Positions 8,057 to 17,293 are shown, counted from the first letter of the stretch. The stretch is DNA of 64,000 nt from Taibaiella sp. KBW10 (GCF_003852495.1 NZ_QAJI01000004.1:312443-376442); one strand, 5' to 3'. The notes: a model not told the origin generated them from the sequence alone. Program-made: numbers and translations.

Positions 8057-9202
8057 ATGAATTTATTTGACGTATATCCCATCAATCCTATCAATATTGT
8101 AAAAGCTTCAGGTTCTTATGTATGGGACGAAAAAGGGCAATCCTATCTCGATATGTATGGCGGCCATGCCGTGATCAGTATCGGGCATACCCATCCGCAT
8201 TGGACAAAAGCCATCAGCAAACAATTACAGGAAATTGCCTTTTACTCTAACTCAATTCAGATTCCGATACAGCAACAATTGGCTGATAAACTGGGTCAGG
8301 TCTCAGATAAAAAGGACTACCAGTTGTTCTTGTGCAACAGTGGCGCAGAGGCCAATGAAAATGCAATGAAGCTAGCCTCATTTCATACCAATAGAAAAAA
8401 GATCATTGCTTTTAGCAAAGCCTTTCATGGACGCACTTCCTTAGCGGTAAGTGCCACGGATAACAAAAGCAATATTGCTCCCGTCAATGAAACAGATAAT
8501 ATTATTTTCCTGCCCTTTAACGATGTGACGGCATTAGCAGAAACATTCGCTACGGAAGGCCATGATATCGCTGCAGTAATTACAGAAGGTATACAGGGTG
8601 TAGGTGGCATTAATATGGCCAGCGTACCGTTTTTACAGGCCATCAGGGCTTTATGCGATCAATACGGAGCACTATATATTGCCGACAGTGTACAATGCGG
8701 TTATGGACGCTCCGGTAAATTTTTTAGTCATGATTATGCCGAAGTCAATGCAGATATCTATACTATGGCAAAAGGCATGGGCAATGGTTTTCCCGTAGCC
8801 GGTATCATTATTGCACCGCATATTCATCCCAAACACTTTATGCTGGGCACCACCTTCGGAGGCAATCACCTGGCTTGCGCTGCAGCATTAGCCGTTTTGG
8901 AAGTGATCGAAAAGGAGCATTTGATCACACATGCTTTAGAGATGGGTAACTACCTGATGGAAGCCTTAAGGCAAGTGGCACCCCTGGAAAACGTGCGCGG
9001 CCATGGACTCATGATCGGCTTCGATGTGCCGGAAAGCATTGCATCTTTAAAAAAGCATTTACTGCAAAAGCATTTTATTTTCACCGGAGAGGCGAAACCC
9101 AATGTGATTCGTTTATTGCCGAGTTTAGCCTTAACGAAAGCAGATGCCGATCTGTTCTTAACCGAGCTCAGAAAGGCCATACACACTTTACAAAACACTT
9201 AA
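8057..9202 (+). CDS. argD: Acyl-ornithine aminotransferase (class III, PLP)
   Basis: Converts N-acylglutamate semialdehyde to N-acylornithine with glutamate as amino donor. 381 residues. PLP phosphate-binding NSGAEANE lies at 94-101, cofactor Asp in IADSVQCGYGRSG near 210, and the Schiff-base lysine is K239 in YTMAKGMGNGFP. The usual DEVQ is DSVQ here; the Asp and Gln that contact PLP are kept. It lies ten bases after argC and ten bases before the carbamoyltransferase. Automatic annotation might call it a generic aspartate aminotransferase family member; the operon makes the arginine role clear. Confidence 0.92.
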   Translation: MNLFDVYPINPINIVKASGSYVWDEKGQSYLDMYGGHAVISIGHTHPHWTKAISKQLQEIAFYSNSIQIPIQQQLADKLGQVSDKKDYQLFLCNSGAEANENAMKLASFHTNRKKIIAFSKAFHGRTSLAVSATDNKSNIAPVNETDNIIFLPFNDVTALAETFATEGHDIAAVITEGIQGVGGINMASVPFLQAIRALCDQYGALYIADSVQCGYGRSGKFFSHDYAEVNADIYTMAKGMGNGFPVAGIIIAPHIHPKHFMLGTTFGGNHLACAAALAVLEVIEKEHLITHALEMGNYLMEALRQVAPLENVRGHGLMIGFDVPESIASLKKHLLQKHFIFTGEAKPNVIRLLPSLALTKADADLFLTELRKAIHTLQNT

Positions 9203-9212
9203 ATATTTTGTT

Positions 9213-10187
9213 GTGCAAAAATTCACCTGCGTACAAGACATTGCAGATAGCGGACAGGACTTATCTCTGGCCATAAACCAATTGATTCAGGAAGCATCGG
9301 CTTTTAAGAAGACACCTTTTGCCCAACAGACTTTGGGTCTGCAAAAACGTATCGGGTTAATCTTTTTAAATCCCAGCTTACGCACGCGTTTAAGTACGCA
9401 GGTAGCGGCAGAGCAATTAGGATTGCAGGCGATGGTTTTTAATATAGGTAGCGAAGGCTGGACCTGGGAATTTGAAGACGGTGTGGTGATGAAAGGCAAT
9501 ACTGCAGAACATATTAAAGATGCCGTTCCAGTATTGAGCAGCTATTTTGATGTATTGGCGATCCGTACCTTTCCCGGTTTAAAAGACCGCCAATTAGATT
9601 ATTGCGAATTTTATCTAAACCAATTTATTAAGTACAGTACCGTACCGGTGATCAGTTTAGAGAGTGCCACATTACATCCCTTACAATCGCTGACAGACCT
9701 TATGACCATTAGCGAATTCGGGCTTAAACGACCTAAGATTGTTTTGTCCTGGGCACCACATGTAAAAGTCCTGCCACAATGTGTTGCCAATAGCTTCGCC
9801 CAATGGGTGACTGCATGGGATCAGGCCGATTTTATCATTACGCATCCCGAAGGTATGGAACTTGAAGAAACCTATACACGTGGAGCAAGCATAATCCATG
9901 ACCAAAAAGAAGCCCTGGCAGAAGCAGATTTTGTATATGTCAAAAACTGGAGCAGTTATCGTGATTATGGACAAGCAATGAATGGAAAAGAAGATTGGCT
10001 ATTACAGCCGGAGGATTTGTCCCGGACCAATGCTGCCAAAATAATGCACTGTCTGCCCGTAAGGAGGAATGTAGAACTGAGTGATGCCTTGCTGGACAGT
10101 AAGCAAAGTATTGTTACCCAACAGGCCGCCAATAGGGTATGGGCTGCACAAGCCGTACTGGCACAAATATTAAATACCAATGGATAA
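9213..10187 (+). CDS. argF': N-acyl-L-ornithine carbamoyltransferase (acetyl/succinyl type)
   Basis: Carbamoylates N-acylornithine directly, giving N-acylcitrulline, the variant route of Bacteroidota and Xanthomonas. 324 residues. Carbamoyl-phosphate motif FLNPSLRTRLS spans 51-61 with S55-R57-T58-R59. HPLQSLTD follows, and the C-terminal catalytic loop is MHCLPVRRNVE. The loop GNTAEH (95-100) has Ala98 where, from memory of published structures, acetyl-specific enzymes carry Glu and succinyl-specific ones Pro; this favours succinylornithine but is unproven. The start is GTG. The stop overlaps the argB start by eight bases. Confidence 0.9.
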   Translation: MQKFTCVQDIADSGQDLSLAINQLIQEASAFKKTPFAQQTLGLQKRIGLIFLNPSLRTRLSTQVAAEQLGLQAMVFNIGSEGWTWEFEDGVVMKGNTAEHIKDAVPVLSSYFDVLAIRTFPGLKDRQLDYCEFYLNQFIKYSTVPVISLESATLHPLQSLTDLMTISEFGLKRPKIVLSWAPHVKVLPQCVANSFAQWVTAWDQADFIITHPEGMELEETYTRGASIIHDQKEALAEADFVYVKNWSSYRDYGQAMNGKEDWLLQPEDLSRTNAAKIMHCLPVRRNVELSDALLDSKQSIVTQQAANRVWAAQAVLAQILNTNG

Positions 10188-10962
10188 AATCACTATTATA
10201 AAAATCGGGGGCAATATCATTGATGAGGAAACGCAACTGGCCTCTTTCCTAAAGCAATTTGCACAGATAGCCGGGAAGAAAATCTTGGTACATGGGGGCG
10301 GTAAACTGGCGACCCGAATGGCAGACCGTCTGGGTATCCCACAGGAAATGGTCGAAGGCAGACGCCTTACCGATGCTGCTACTTTACAGATTGTCACTAT
10401 GGTTTATGCCGGTTATATCAATAAAAATATTGTAGCCCTTCTACAACAATACCCATGCAATGTGCTGGGAATTTGCGGCGCCGATGCCAATATTATAAAA
10501 GCACATAAAAGAACATCTTTTGAAGTAGATTATGGTTTTGCCGGCGATATTGATACGGTTAATGTAACCATGCTGGTTCAATTGTTGCAAACTACGGAAG
10601 CTTTGGTGATCGCGCCGATTACACATGATGGGCAAGGGCAATTGCTCAATACCAATGCCGATACGATTGCACAAGAACTGGCTAAAGCTTTAAGTTCCGT
10701 TTATGCAACTGAACTGGTGTACTGCTTTGAAAAACCGGGTGTGCTGTCGGATGTAAACGACGAAACCTCGGTGATTCGGGTATTGCAACCGGCACCTTAT
10801 GCACAACTAAAAGCCAAGCGAAAGATCTTTGAAGGCATGATCCCAAAACTCGATAATGCTTTTTCAGCCGTGCAGGCGGGTGTACAAGCAGTACATATCG
10901 GTAATGCTACCGCGCTCGACGCATTGATAAAAGGCCAGTGTGGCACCAAAATTATGTTATGA
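10180..10962 (+). CDS. argB: N-acylglutamate kinase
   Basis: Amino-acid kinase that phosphorylates N-acylglutamate, second step of the pathway. 260 residues. The N-terminal IIKIGGNII and the ATP/substrate glycine loop VHGGGKLATRMADRLGI are seen, followed by EGRRLTDAATL, the acylglutamate-binding stretch. The end is GTKIML. It overlaps the carbamoyltransferase by eight bases and the M20 gene by four (ATGA), so coupling is likely. Arginine feedback depends on an N-terminal helix in some families; this protein begins straight at the kinase strand and lacks it. Confidence 0.95.
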   Translation: MDKITIIKIGGNIIDEETQLASFLKQFAQIAGKKILVHGGGKLATRMADRLGIPQEMVEGRRLTDAATLQIVTMVYAGYINKNIVALLQQYPCNVLGICGADANIIKAHKRTSFEVDYGFAGDIDTVNVTMLVQLLQTTEALVIAPITHDGQGQLLNTNADTIAQELAKALSSVYATELVYCFEKPGVLSDVNDETSVIRVLQPAPYAQLKAKRKIFEGMIPKLDNAFSAVQAGVQAVHIGNATALDALIKGQCGTKIML

Positions 10963-12065
10963 CACCCTCCCCGGAACTATTACAGCAAGATGCCATCGAG
11001 CTGCTGAAAGCATTGATCAAAATACCTTCTTTGAGTAAAGAAGAGGAACATACTGCCGACCTTATAGCCGGGTTCTTACAAGCACGTGGTATCGAAATTA
11101 TCCGCATCGGTCATAATATATGCGCCCGTAATCTGCATTTTGATCTGCAAAAGCCGGTAATCCTACTCAATTCGCATCATGATACGGTAAAAGCCAACAA
11201 TGGATATACCCTGGATCCTTATGATCCTATAGAAGAAGGTACGCAATTGTTTGGCCTGGGCAGTAATGATGCCGGGGGGTGCCTGGTGGCCCTTATTGCA
11301 GCCTTTATCTTCTTTTATGATAAAACAGACCTTTCCTGTAACCTGGTGTTGGCCGCAACGGCAGAAGAAGAAATCAGCGGTAGCGGTGGCATCACTTCTT
11401 TATGGACAAATGAGGTATTTAATGCTTATACCGGATTTTTAGAGCATAAAGTGCATTGGTCTGCGATTGTCGGGGAACCCACACAATTACAAATGGCAGT
11501 GGTAGAACGCGGATTGCTGGTGGTTGATGTACGGGCGACGGGTAAAGCGGGGCATGCAGCACGTAAGGAGGGTGAAAATGCGCTTTATAAGGCATTGGAA
11601 GATATTGATTGGCTACGGAATTATACCTTCGAAAAAGTAAGTGATTTCTTAGGCCCGGTGCAACTCTCGGTAACCTCGATAGAAACGCCGAATAAACAAC
11701 ATAATGTGGTCCCTGATACCTGCGATTTTGTGATTGATATCCGGGTAAACGAATGTTATGACATGGCATCGATCCTGCACATCCTGCAAGCACACCTGCA
11801 CAGTAGGATCAAGGCCAGAAGTACCCGTTTACGTCCCAGCAGTATTGCGCTGAACCATCCTTTAGTCCTGGCGGGAACAGCAATGGGGCTAAATTGCTTT
11901 GGTTCTCCCACCACGAGTGACAAGGCTTTAATGCCTTTTCCCGCGGTGAAAATGGGTCCGGGTGATAGTGCACGCAGCCATACGGCAAACGAATTTATTT
12001 TTATACCCGAAATAGCAGAAGGTATAGCCACTTATATCCAATTATTAGCAAGAATAATCCTTTAA
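10959..12065 (+). CDS. M20 family N-acyl-ornithine/citrulline deacylase (ArgE role)
   Basis: Zinc hydrolase that should remove the acyl group late in the pathway, acting on N-acylcitrulline if the carbamoyltransferase acts first. 368 residues. Metal-binding NSHHDTV, the bridging GSNDAGG and the catalytic Glu pair in AATAEEEISGSGG are all present, as is a dimerisation domain in the middle. I chose ATG 10959, which overlaps the argB stop as ATGA; an in-frame ATG 21 bases earlier lies inside argB. A succinyl-diaminopimelate desuccinylase annotation is possible by homology, but the operon argues for the arginine step. Confidence 0.9.
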   Translation: MTPSPELLQQDAIELLKALIKIPSLSKEEEHTADLIAGFLQARGIEIIRIGHNICARNLHFDLQKPVILLNSHHDTVKANNGYTLDPYDPIEEGTQLFGLGSNDAGGCLVALIAAFIFFYDKTDLSCNLVLAATAEEEISGSGGITSLWTNEVFNAYTGFLEHKVHWSAIVGEPTQLQMAVVERGLLVVDVRATGKAGHAARKEGENALYKALEDIDWLRNYTFEKVSDFLGPVQLSVTSIETPNKQHNVVPDTCDFVIDIRVNECYDMASILHILQAHLHSRIKARSTRLRPSSIALNHPLVLAGTAMGLNCFGSPTTSDKALMPFPAVKMGPGDSARSHTANEFIFIPEIAEGIATYIQLLARIIL

Positions 12066-12069
12066 TCGT

Positions 12070-13368
12070 ATGAAAAAACTTTGGCAGAAAGAACATAGTT
12101 CCGTTTCGGAAATAGTGGAAACGTTCACAGTCGGGAAAGACAAAATGTTTGACCTATTATTGGCTGCTTATGATGTACAGGGCTCTGCAGCACATGTACG
12201 CATGTTGGGCGAAAACGGATTGATGCCTCCGGAAGATGCCGATCAGGCCATTCTGGGACTGAATGCGATTGCTGCCGAAATTGAAGCAGGCAATTTTCTG
12301 ATTGAAGATGGGGTAGAGGATGTGCATTCACAAGTAGAACTGCTGCTCACAAGGCAACTAGGGGATATTGGCAAGATGATTCATAGTGGCCGCAGCCGTA
12401 ATGATCAGGTAGCGGTAGACATTAAGCTGTTTCTTCGAGCGGCCTGTATAGAACTTAAGGAAGCCACAAAAAGCTTGTTCGACGACTTGATTACCAAAAG
12501 TAATCTTCATCAGGCAGATTTGATACCCGGGTATACGCATTTGCAAATAGCCATGCCTTCTTCTGTGGGTTTGTGGCTTGGTGCTTATGCAGAAAGCCTG
12601 GTCGATGATCTGGCACTATTGGCCACTGCCTATAAACTGTGTAATAAGAATCCTTTGGGAAGCGGCGCCGGTTATGGTTCTTCTTTTCCTTTAAACAGAA
12701 AACGCACTACTGAATTATTGGGTTTTGAAACCCTGCACTGGAACAGTATTTATGCGCAAATGAGCCGGGGAAAAACAGAAAAAACGGTAGCCATTGCCAT
12801 AGGCGGTATTGCCGCAACCTTAAGTAAACTGGCATTGGACTGTTGTTTATACCTGAATCAGGACTTTGGCTTTATCTCCTTTCCGGAGGCATTGACGACG
12901 GGCAGCAGTATTATGCCCCATAAAAAGAATCCGGATGTACTGGAGTTGATCCGAGGCAAATGCAACCGTATTCAGGCGATACCTAATGAATTGACTTTGC
13001 TGATCAATAATCTGCCCAGTGGCTACCACAGAGAGTTGCAGCTCACTAAAGAAATATTGTTTCCTGCCCTTACAGAACTGGGAAGTTGTCTGCAAATGAT
13101 GCGATTGATGCTGCAAGAGATAAAAGTAACTAAAGATATCCTGAAGGCTGATAAGTACCAATACCTGTTTAGTGTAGAGGCCGTAAATGAATTGGTATTG
13201 ACAGGGGTACCCTTCAGAGCGGCCTATCAGCAAGTGGGGAAAGCCATTGAGGCCGGTACCTTTTCGGCGGGTGAAAAAAGAGTCCATACCCATGAGGGCA
13301 GTATTGATCATTTATGTAATGAAGAAATAATAAAAGAAATGGAGCAGGTATTAGCATTGTTTCCCTAA
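12070..13368 (+). CDS. argH: Argininosuccinate lyase
   Basis: Splits argininosuccinate to arginine and fumarate, the last step. 432 residues, a little shorter than the common 450-470. Signature loop GSSIMPHKKNPD lies at 278-289; SGRSRNDQVAVD and PGYTHLQIAMPSS carry substrate and catalytic residues. It starts four bases after the M20 stop and ends the operon; a long inverted repeat follows immediately. Confidence 0.96.
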   Translation: MKKLWQKEHSSVSEIVETFTVGKDKMFDLLLAAYDVQGSAAHVRMLGENGLMPPEDADQAILGLNAIAAEIEAGNFLIEDGVEDVHSQVELLLTRQLGDIGKMIHSGRSRNDQVAVDIKLFLRAACIELKEATKSLFDDLITKSNLHQADLIPGYTHLQIAMPSSVGLWLGAYAESLVDDLALLATAYKLCNKNPLGSGAGYGSSFPLNRKRTTELLGFETLHWNSIYAQMSRGKTEKTVAIAIGGIAATLSKLALDCCLYLNQDFGFISFPEALTTGSSIMPHKKNPDVLELIRGKCNRIQAIPNELTLLINNLPSGYHRELQLTKEILFPALTELGSCLQMMRLMLQEIKVTKDILKADKYQYLFSVEAVNELVLTGVPFRAAYQQVGKAIEAGTFSAGEKRVHTHEGSIDHLCNEEIIKEMEQVLALFP

Positions 13369-13375
13369 CCATTTT

Positions 13376-13425
13376 ATACAATAGTAAAGGGGGTTCTGTA
13401 ACAGAACCCCCCTTTACTATTGTAT
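13376..13425. terminator. Bidirectional terminator between argH and the DEAD-box gene
   Basis: Long inverted repeat: ATACAATAGTAAAGG plus GGGTTCTG on the left, matched on the right through CAGAACCCC and CTTTACTATTGTAT, with a TAA loop and one bulged C. It lies between two convergent genes and can serve both. Confidence 0.9.
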
Positions 13426-13494
13426 GATTATATTTTATCTGATGATCGTCATATGATAGGATAATATCTATTATCAACCACACTCATCAAATAA

Positions 13495-14736
13495 TTATTT
13501 TTTCGTTCTGGCTGCTTTGGCCATACCATTATTTCTTTTGGGCTGTGTCGACTGTCTTCTGTCCGGAGCGGCCGCTTTAGTGTCTTTTTTCTCCAATTGT
13601 TTCATCGGATAGTTATGGTTTTCTACTACCGGAATTTTCATACCGATAATTTTTTCAATGTCCTTGATATAAGCCATCTCATCGATGTCACAAAAGGAAA
13701 TAGCAATTCCTTCTGAACCTGCACGGCCACCTCTACCAATCCGGTGTACATAAGATTCCGGGATATTTGGAATTTCGTAGTTGATTACATATTTCAACAG
13801 GTCAATATCAATCCCTCTGGCGGCAAGGTCAGTTGCGACCAATACTTGAATCTCTTTTGATTTAAATCGCTCCAGAGCATTTTGCCTTGCATTTTGCGAT
13901 TTATTACCGTGAATCGCCATGGCAGAAAGTTCTCTTTTATTCAAGATCTTCACCAGTTTATCCGCGCCATGTTTGGTTCGGGTAAATACCAGTACACTGT
14001 CTTTGATCTCATTGGCAATCAAATCGGATAACAATTGGTATTTGCTGGAACGGTCTACATAATACAAGCTTTGCTGAATAGTCTCTGCAGTTGTCGATTC
14101 CGGCGTTACCGATACTTTAACCGGTTTGCTCAGGATTGTATCTGCCAAAGCCTGTATCGCCTTAGGCATCGTTGCAGAGAAAAATAAGGATTGTCTTTTA
14201 TGCGGCAGTAATTGAATGATCTTTTTTACATCATGAATGAAACCCATATCCAGCATACGATCTGCCTCATCTAATACAAATAACTCAATATCCTTAAGAG
14301 AAATAAGTTTTTGTCCGATCAGATCCAACAGTCTACCTGGGGTTGCGGTTAGGATATCTATGCCTTGTCTTATTTGTTGTACTTGTGCATGTTGGTTTAC
14401 CCCACCGAAGATAACGGCATGTTTCAGGTGTAAAAATTCACCATATTCCGAAAAGCTCTCATCAATCTGGATCGCCAATTCGCGGGTAGGGGTTACAATA
14501 AGTGCTTTGATATTGGGTCTCTGTTTTGCAGGCCCTTTGGCATCTAATAATTGTAAAATAGGAATTGCAAAGGCAGCAGTTTTTCCGGTACCGGTTTGTG
14601 CACAGCCCAGTAAATCCTGTTGCTTCAATATATGAGGAATGGCTTGTTCTTGTATAGGGGTAGGATTTTGATATCCCAGCTTGTCTAAAGCTAATAAAAT
14701 TGGTTTAATTAATGCTAAATCTTGAAATGTTGTCAT
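13495..14736 (-). CDS. DEAD-box RNA helicase (RhlE-like)
   Basis: ATP-dependent RNA helicase, 413 residues. Motifs in order: Q-motif GYQNPTPIQEQAIP, Walker A AQTGTGKTAAF, PTRELA, TPGRL, DEAD, SAT, VFTRTK, ATDLAARGID and HRIGRGGRAG. The tail after about residue 370 is short and basic (PKRNNGMAKAARTKK), as in RhlE-type helicases with RNA-binding extensions. It is monocistronic and convergent with argH. Bacteroidota carry several such paralogues, linked to cold adaptation and ribosome work; which one this is cannot be said from sequence alone. Confidence 0.95.
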   Translation of the reverse strand: MTTFQDLALIKPILLALDKLGYQNPTPIQEQAIPHILKQQDLLGCAQTGTGKTAAFAIPILQLLDAKGPAKQRPNIKALIVTPTRELAIQIDESFSEYGEFLHLKHAVIFGGVNQHAQVQQIRQGIDILTATPGRLLDLIGQKLISLKDIELFVLDEADRMLDMGFIHDVKKIIQLLPHKRQSLFFSATMPKAIQALADTILSKPVKVSVTPESTTAETIQQSLYYVDRSSKYQLLSDLIANEIKDSVLVFTRTKHGADKLVKILNKRELSAMAIHGNKSQNARQNALERFKSKEIQVLVATDLAARGIDIDLLKYVINYEIPNIPESYVHRIGRGGRAGSEGIAISFCDIDEMAYIKDIEKIIGMKIPVVENHNYPMKQLEKKDTKAAAPDRRQSTQPKRNNGMAKAARTKK

Positions 14737-14999
14737 TTATAAAAGTGTTAGCGCACCATTTGAGTTGCGCTTATTCTGTGCAAAGGTGCGTTATTATTAT
14801 CGAATAATTGTTTTTTGTCCGTATCCCTTATGTATTTTGTGTTTGGTTTTGCCTGAAGTACTGTGAAAATAAATACCGGTCAGTCCTAAAACGATGCCCG
14901 CCATCGCACAGTTGTTGCAAAAAAGAAGGCGGCAAACATACCTGGCGTTAAGGGGAAAATTGAAATTTTATGCGCATGTTTATGTCCAGGGCCATAATT
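14737..14999. other. Intergenic region between DEAD-box gene and GNAT gene
   Basis: Holds the DEAD-box promoter region; CACCTTTG on the minus strand at 14781-14788 resembles a -7 box with one mismatch. A 35-codon minus-strand frame at 14797-14904 starts MAGIVLGLTGIYF and ends in a basic tail. It extends upstream without a start as CNNCA, so it may be a remnant or chance. I do not call it a gene. Confidence 0.4.
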
Positions 15000-15452
15000 T
15001 TACTTCAGGATCATCAATTCCCTAGTATGGGCCAGAAAACCATATTTTTGGTATAATGTCCGTGCAGGTGCATTATGGGGCTCTATTTCCAGGTAGATGA
15101 TTTTCAGATCCAATGCTTTTTGTTGTGTCTTAATAAAGGCAACACTTGCACCACCGGCGCCTTTACCTCTTGCTTTATCGGATATATACAATTCGTCTAA
15201 AAAGGCGATTCGTCCGCCATATTCGAAACTCCAGACAAACGTAAGGATTGTATAACCGATCGCTTCGGCATTGTCCATAATCAGCCATGCTTTTCCCAAC
15301 GTTTCTTCCTGAAGAAATGTATGTAACATTTGCTGTGTGCGTACCGGATCAATGGGATACTGATCTATAGCATAAAAGGCTTCCATCATGGGGATCATGG
15401 TGGCTATCGTTTCTTCCCCAAGCGGGCAAAACCGGATCGTGGTGTTACTCAT
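15000..15452 (-). CDS. GNAT-family N-acetyltransferase
   Basis: 150 residues with the full GNAT fold: LDELYISDKARGKGAGGASVAFI is the acetyl-CoA pyrophosphate loop region (K/R-x-x-G-x-G/A), followed by IIYLEIEPHNAPARTLYQKYGF. The substrate is unknown. Its ATG overlaps the stop of the MFS gene by four bases (ATGA), so it is translated behind the transporter. An acetylating partner for a drug or small-molecule exporter is a reasonable guess only. Confidence 0.88.
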   Translation of the reverse strand: MSNTTIRFCPLGEETIATMIPMMEAFYAIDQYPIDPVRTQQMLHTFLQEETLGKAWLIMDNAEAIGYTILTFVWSFEYGGRIAFLDELYISDKARGKGAGGASVAFIKTQQKALDLKIIYLEIEPHNAPARTLYQKYGFLAHTRELMILK

Positions 15453-16696
15453 ACGTTTGATTGTTTAGCCTTCTTCCCTTTACGATCTAATAAATAATTG
15501 ATACTGAAATGAAAACCGATGCTGGTGAGCACCAATAAAATCCCGGTGCCAATCCAAAGCTGATCAAAACCGAAGACTGTTGCAATTTTGGAACCGAGTA
15601 AAGGGGAAATGATAAATGCAAGGGCCACGGAAATACCATTCATACCCATATAGCTCCCTTTATTATGTTTTCCTGCCCTTACCGCGGTGATGGTAGACAT
15701 AAAGGGCAAAATGAGGATTTCTCCCAGGCTCAGCAGTGTAATGGAAATAAATAGTACAATCAGGTGGTGGTCTAAACCAAGCATACTATAGGAAATCGCG
15801 CATAATAGCGTACCGATCACCATAGTTTGGGTAATGCTGAGTTTGTGTTCAGCAATGTGTACCAAAAGCATTTCAAAAAGCACTACGACAATACCACTGT
15901 ATCCGAGTAATACCCCGATTTCCTGTCTGCTTAAGCCCGCCGTATCTTTATAGAACAGGGGCAGGGTGCTCAGTAATTGAAAAAAACAAACAGAAAAGAC
16001 GGTACACAAGATACAGAACAGTATAAACCGGCCATCAGTATAGGGAGAACGCTCTTTTTTCCGGACAACAGGCACTTCCTTGACGGCTGCTTTCTGTACT
16101 TTGAACTGAAGATGTCTTTTTCGGAAAAAGTATACATAGGCAATACCGGCTACCAATGCGGCAATCGCATTGGAGATAAACAGAAAGTTATAAGAAATAG
16201 CAGACAGTAAGCCGCCAAGCGCCGGGCCGATAGAGAAGCCCAGGTTTACCGCCATTCGATTCAGGGAAAATGCCCTGGTAATATTCTCGGGCTGTGCATA
16301 CTTGGTAATAGCGACAGAGTTGGCCGGTCTAAAGATCTCGCTGGTTACGCTTTGTACAAAAACCATAGCCGCCAGGCTTATGGGCGTGGTAAACAGGGGC
16401 AGTAAACAAAACATCGGAACACTAGCGAACAGACTGAATGCCTGTATCCTAAACTCACCTATCTTATCTGTAATATAGCCACCCAACCAGGAACCGACCA
16501 CGGCACCTACACCGAAAAAACTTAAGACCATTCCTGAGTCTGCTATGCTGAATTTCAAGTGGTCGACCATGTATACGCCCAAAAAAGGCAGTACCATGGA
16601 GCCGGCCCGGTTCAGGAGCATAACAGCAGAAAGCATCCATGATTCGATAGATAGTCCTTTAAAAGAGTCGGTATATATTCTGAATATTCGTTGCAC
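15449..16696 (-). CDS. MFS transporter (efflux type)
   Basis: About 12 hydrophobic segments over 415 residues. The cytoplasmic loop motif GSWLGGYITDKIGEFR between helices 2 and 3 is motif A of the major facilitator superfamily. A long basic loop (KAAVKEVPVVRKKERS) separates the two halves. I use GTG at 16696 because the alternative TTG at 16717 lies inside a -7 promoter box (CAAATGTA on the plus strand, 16715-16722). Coupled to the downstream GNAT gene. The substrate is not predictable. Confidence 0.88.
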   Translation of the reverse strand: MQRIFRIYTDSFKGLSIESWMLSAVMLLNRAGSMVLPFLGVYMVDHLKFSIADSGMVLSFFGVGAVVGSWLGGYITDKIGEFRIQAFSLFASVPMFCLLPLFTTPISLAAMVFVQSVTSEIFRPANSVAITKYAQPENITRAFSLNRMAVNLGFSIGPALGGLLSAISYNFLFISNAIAALVAGIAYVYFFRKRHLQFKVQKAAVKEVPVVRKKERSPYTDGRFILFCILCTVFSVCFFQLLSTLPLFYKDTAGLSRQEIGVLLGYSGIVVVLFEMLLVHIAEHKLSITQTMVIGTLLCAISYSMLGLDHHLIVLFISITLLSLGEILILPFMSTITAVRAGKHNKGSYMGMNGISVALAFIISPLLGSKIATVFGFDQLWIGTGILLVLTSIGFHFSINYLLDRKGKKAKQSNV

Positions 16697-16714
16697 GGGT
16701 AGGTGGGAAAAGGG

Positions 16715-16722
16715 CAAATGTA
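16715..16722 (-). promoter_or_regulatory. -7 element of the MFS/GNAT operon
   Basis: Minus strand reads TACATTTG, matching TAnnTTTG. No TTG is found 19 bases upstream. It overlaps the TTG codon at 16717 and therefore argues for the downstream GTG start at 16696. Confidence 0.5.
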
Positions 16723-16818
16723 CGTTTTATCTCTAAGGGCTGATTCTTCTTAAGAAAAGTTTAATCTATTGATTATTAGTTATTCTTGAAAAAGAATCGG
16801 CTTGGTTTCTGAAAAAAT

Positions 16819-16850
16819 AAAAAGGCTCCTCTGTAGAGAGAAGCCTTTTT
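16819..16850 (-). terminator. Terminator after the DUF1573 pair
   Basis: AAAAAGGCT and AGCCTTTTT arms with inner CTCT/AGAG pairs and a GTAG loop, 24 bases beyond the DUF1573 stop on the minus strand. Near-symmetric A and T runs would also allow action on plus-strand transcription. Confidence 0.85.
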
Positions 16851-16873
16851 ATGATCCTGCGGAGCAGGTCTTA

Positions 16874-17257
16874 CTATTTTACAACATTACCCGTAATTTT
16901 TAATTCTACAGGGGTTCTGCTTGCATTAGATTTAATGTAAATAGATTTGTTAATAGGGCCAACTCGGTTAGCGGTATTATACTTAACCGTGATTTTTCCT
17001 GTTTTTCCAGGTAAGATTGGTGCTTTAGGCCAATCTGGCGTCGTACATCCACAAGATGACTCTGCTGTCTGTATTAATATTGGCTGATCTCCGGTATTGG
17101 TAAACTCAAAAACATGAATAGCATCCGGTCCCTCTTTTACGGTTCCAAAATCAAAAGAATTATTTGATTCTTTGAAGCGGAAAGATGGTCCTGCCTGTGC
17201 AAAAGTTACAATAGAGAAGGTAAGCGCTAATATTAGTGAAGATAATGTCTTTTTCAT
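16874..17257 (-). CDS. DUF1573 secreted protein, second copy
   Basis: 127 residues: signal peptide (LILALTFSIVTFAQA) and one DUF1573 domain, an Ig-like fold related to ASPM/SPD-2/hydin domains. The conserved cysteine pair is in ESSCGCTTPDWP, and GPINKSIYIKSNA near the end is a family hallmark. It lies 36 bases downstream of a close paralogue in the same direction, so the pair looks like a local duplication in one transcript. Function is unknown; export to the periplasm or surface is supported by the signal peptide. Confidence 0.88.
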   Translation of the reverse strand: MKKTLSSLILALTFSIVTFAQAGPSFRFKESNNSFDFGTVKEGPDAIHVFEFTNTGDQPILIQTAESSCGCTTPDWPKAPILPGKTGKITVKYNTANRVGPINKSIYIKSNASRTPVELKITGNVVK

Positions 17258-17293
17258 TTTAAAAAATCATTTTATACTTAACTAAAAATAGCC

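Noticed and set aside
13376..13425. Long inverted repeat after argH as a possible insertion-element end
   Set aside because: Position between convergent genes, A/T-flanked GC stem and short loop are those of a bidirectional terminator; no transposase or target duplication.
14797..14904. 35-codon minus-strand frame starting MAGIVLGLTGIYF
   Set aside because: One hydrophobic stretch only, no convincing start context, and it runs into the DEAD-box promoter region. It could be a remnant but is not callable.
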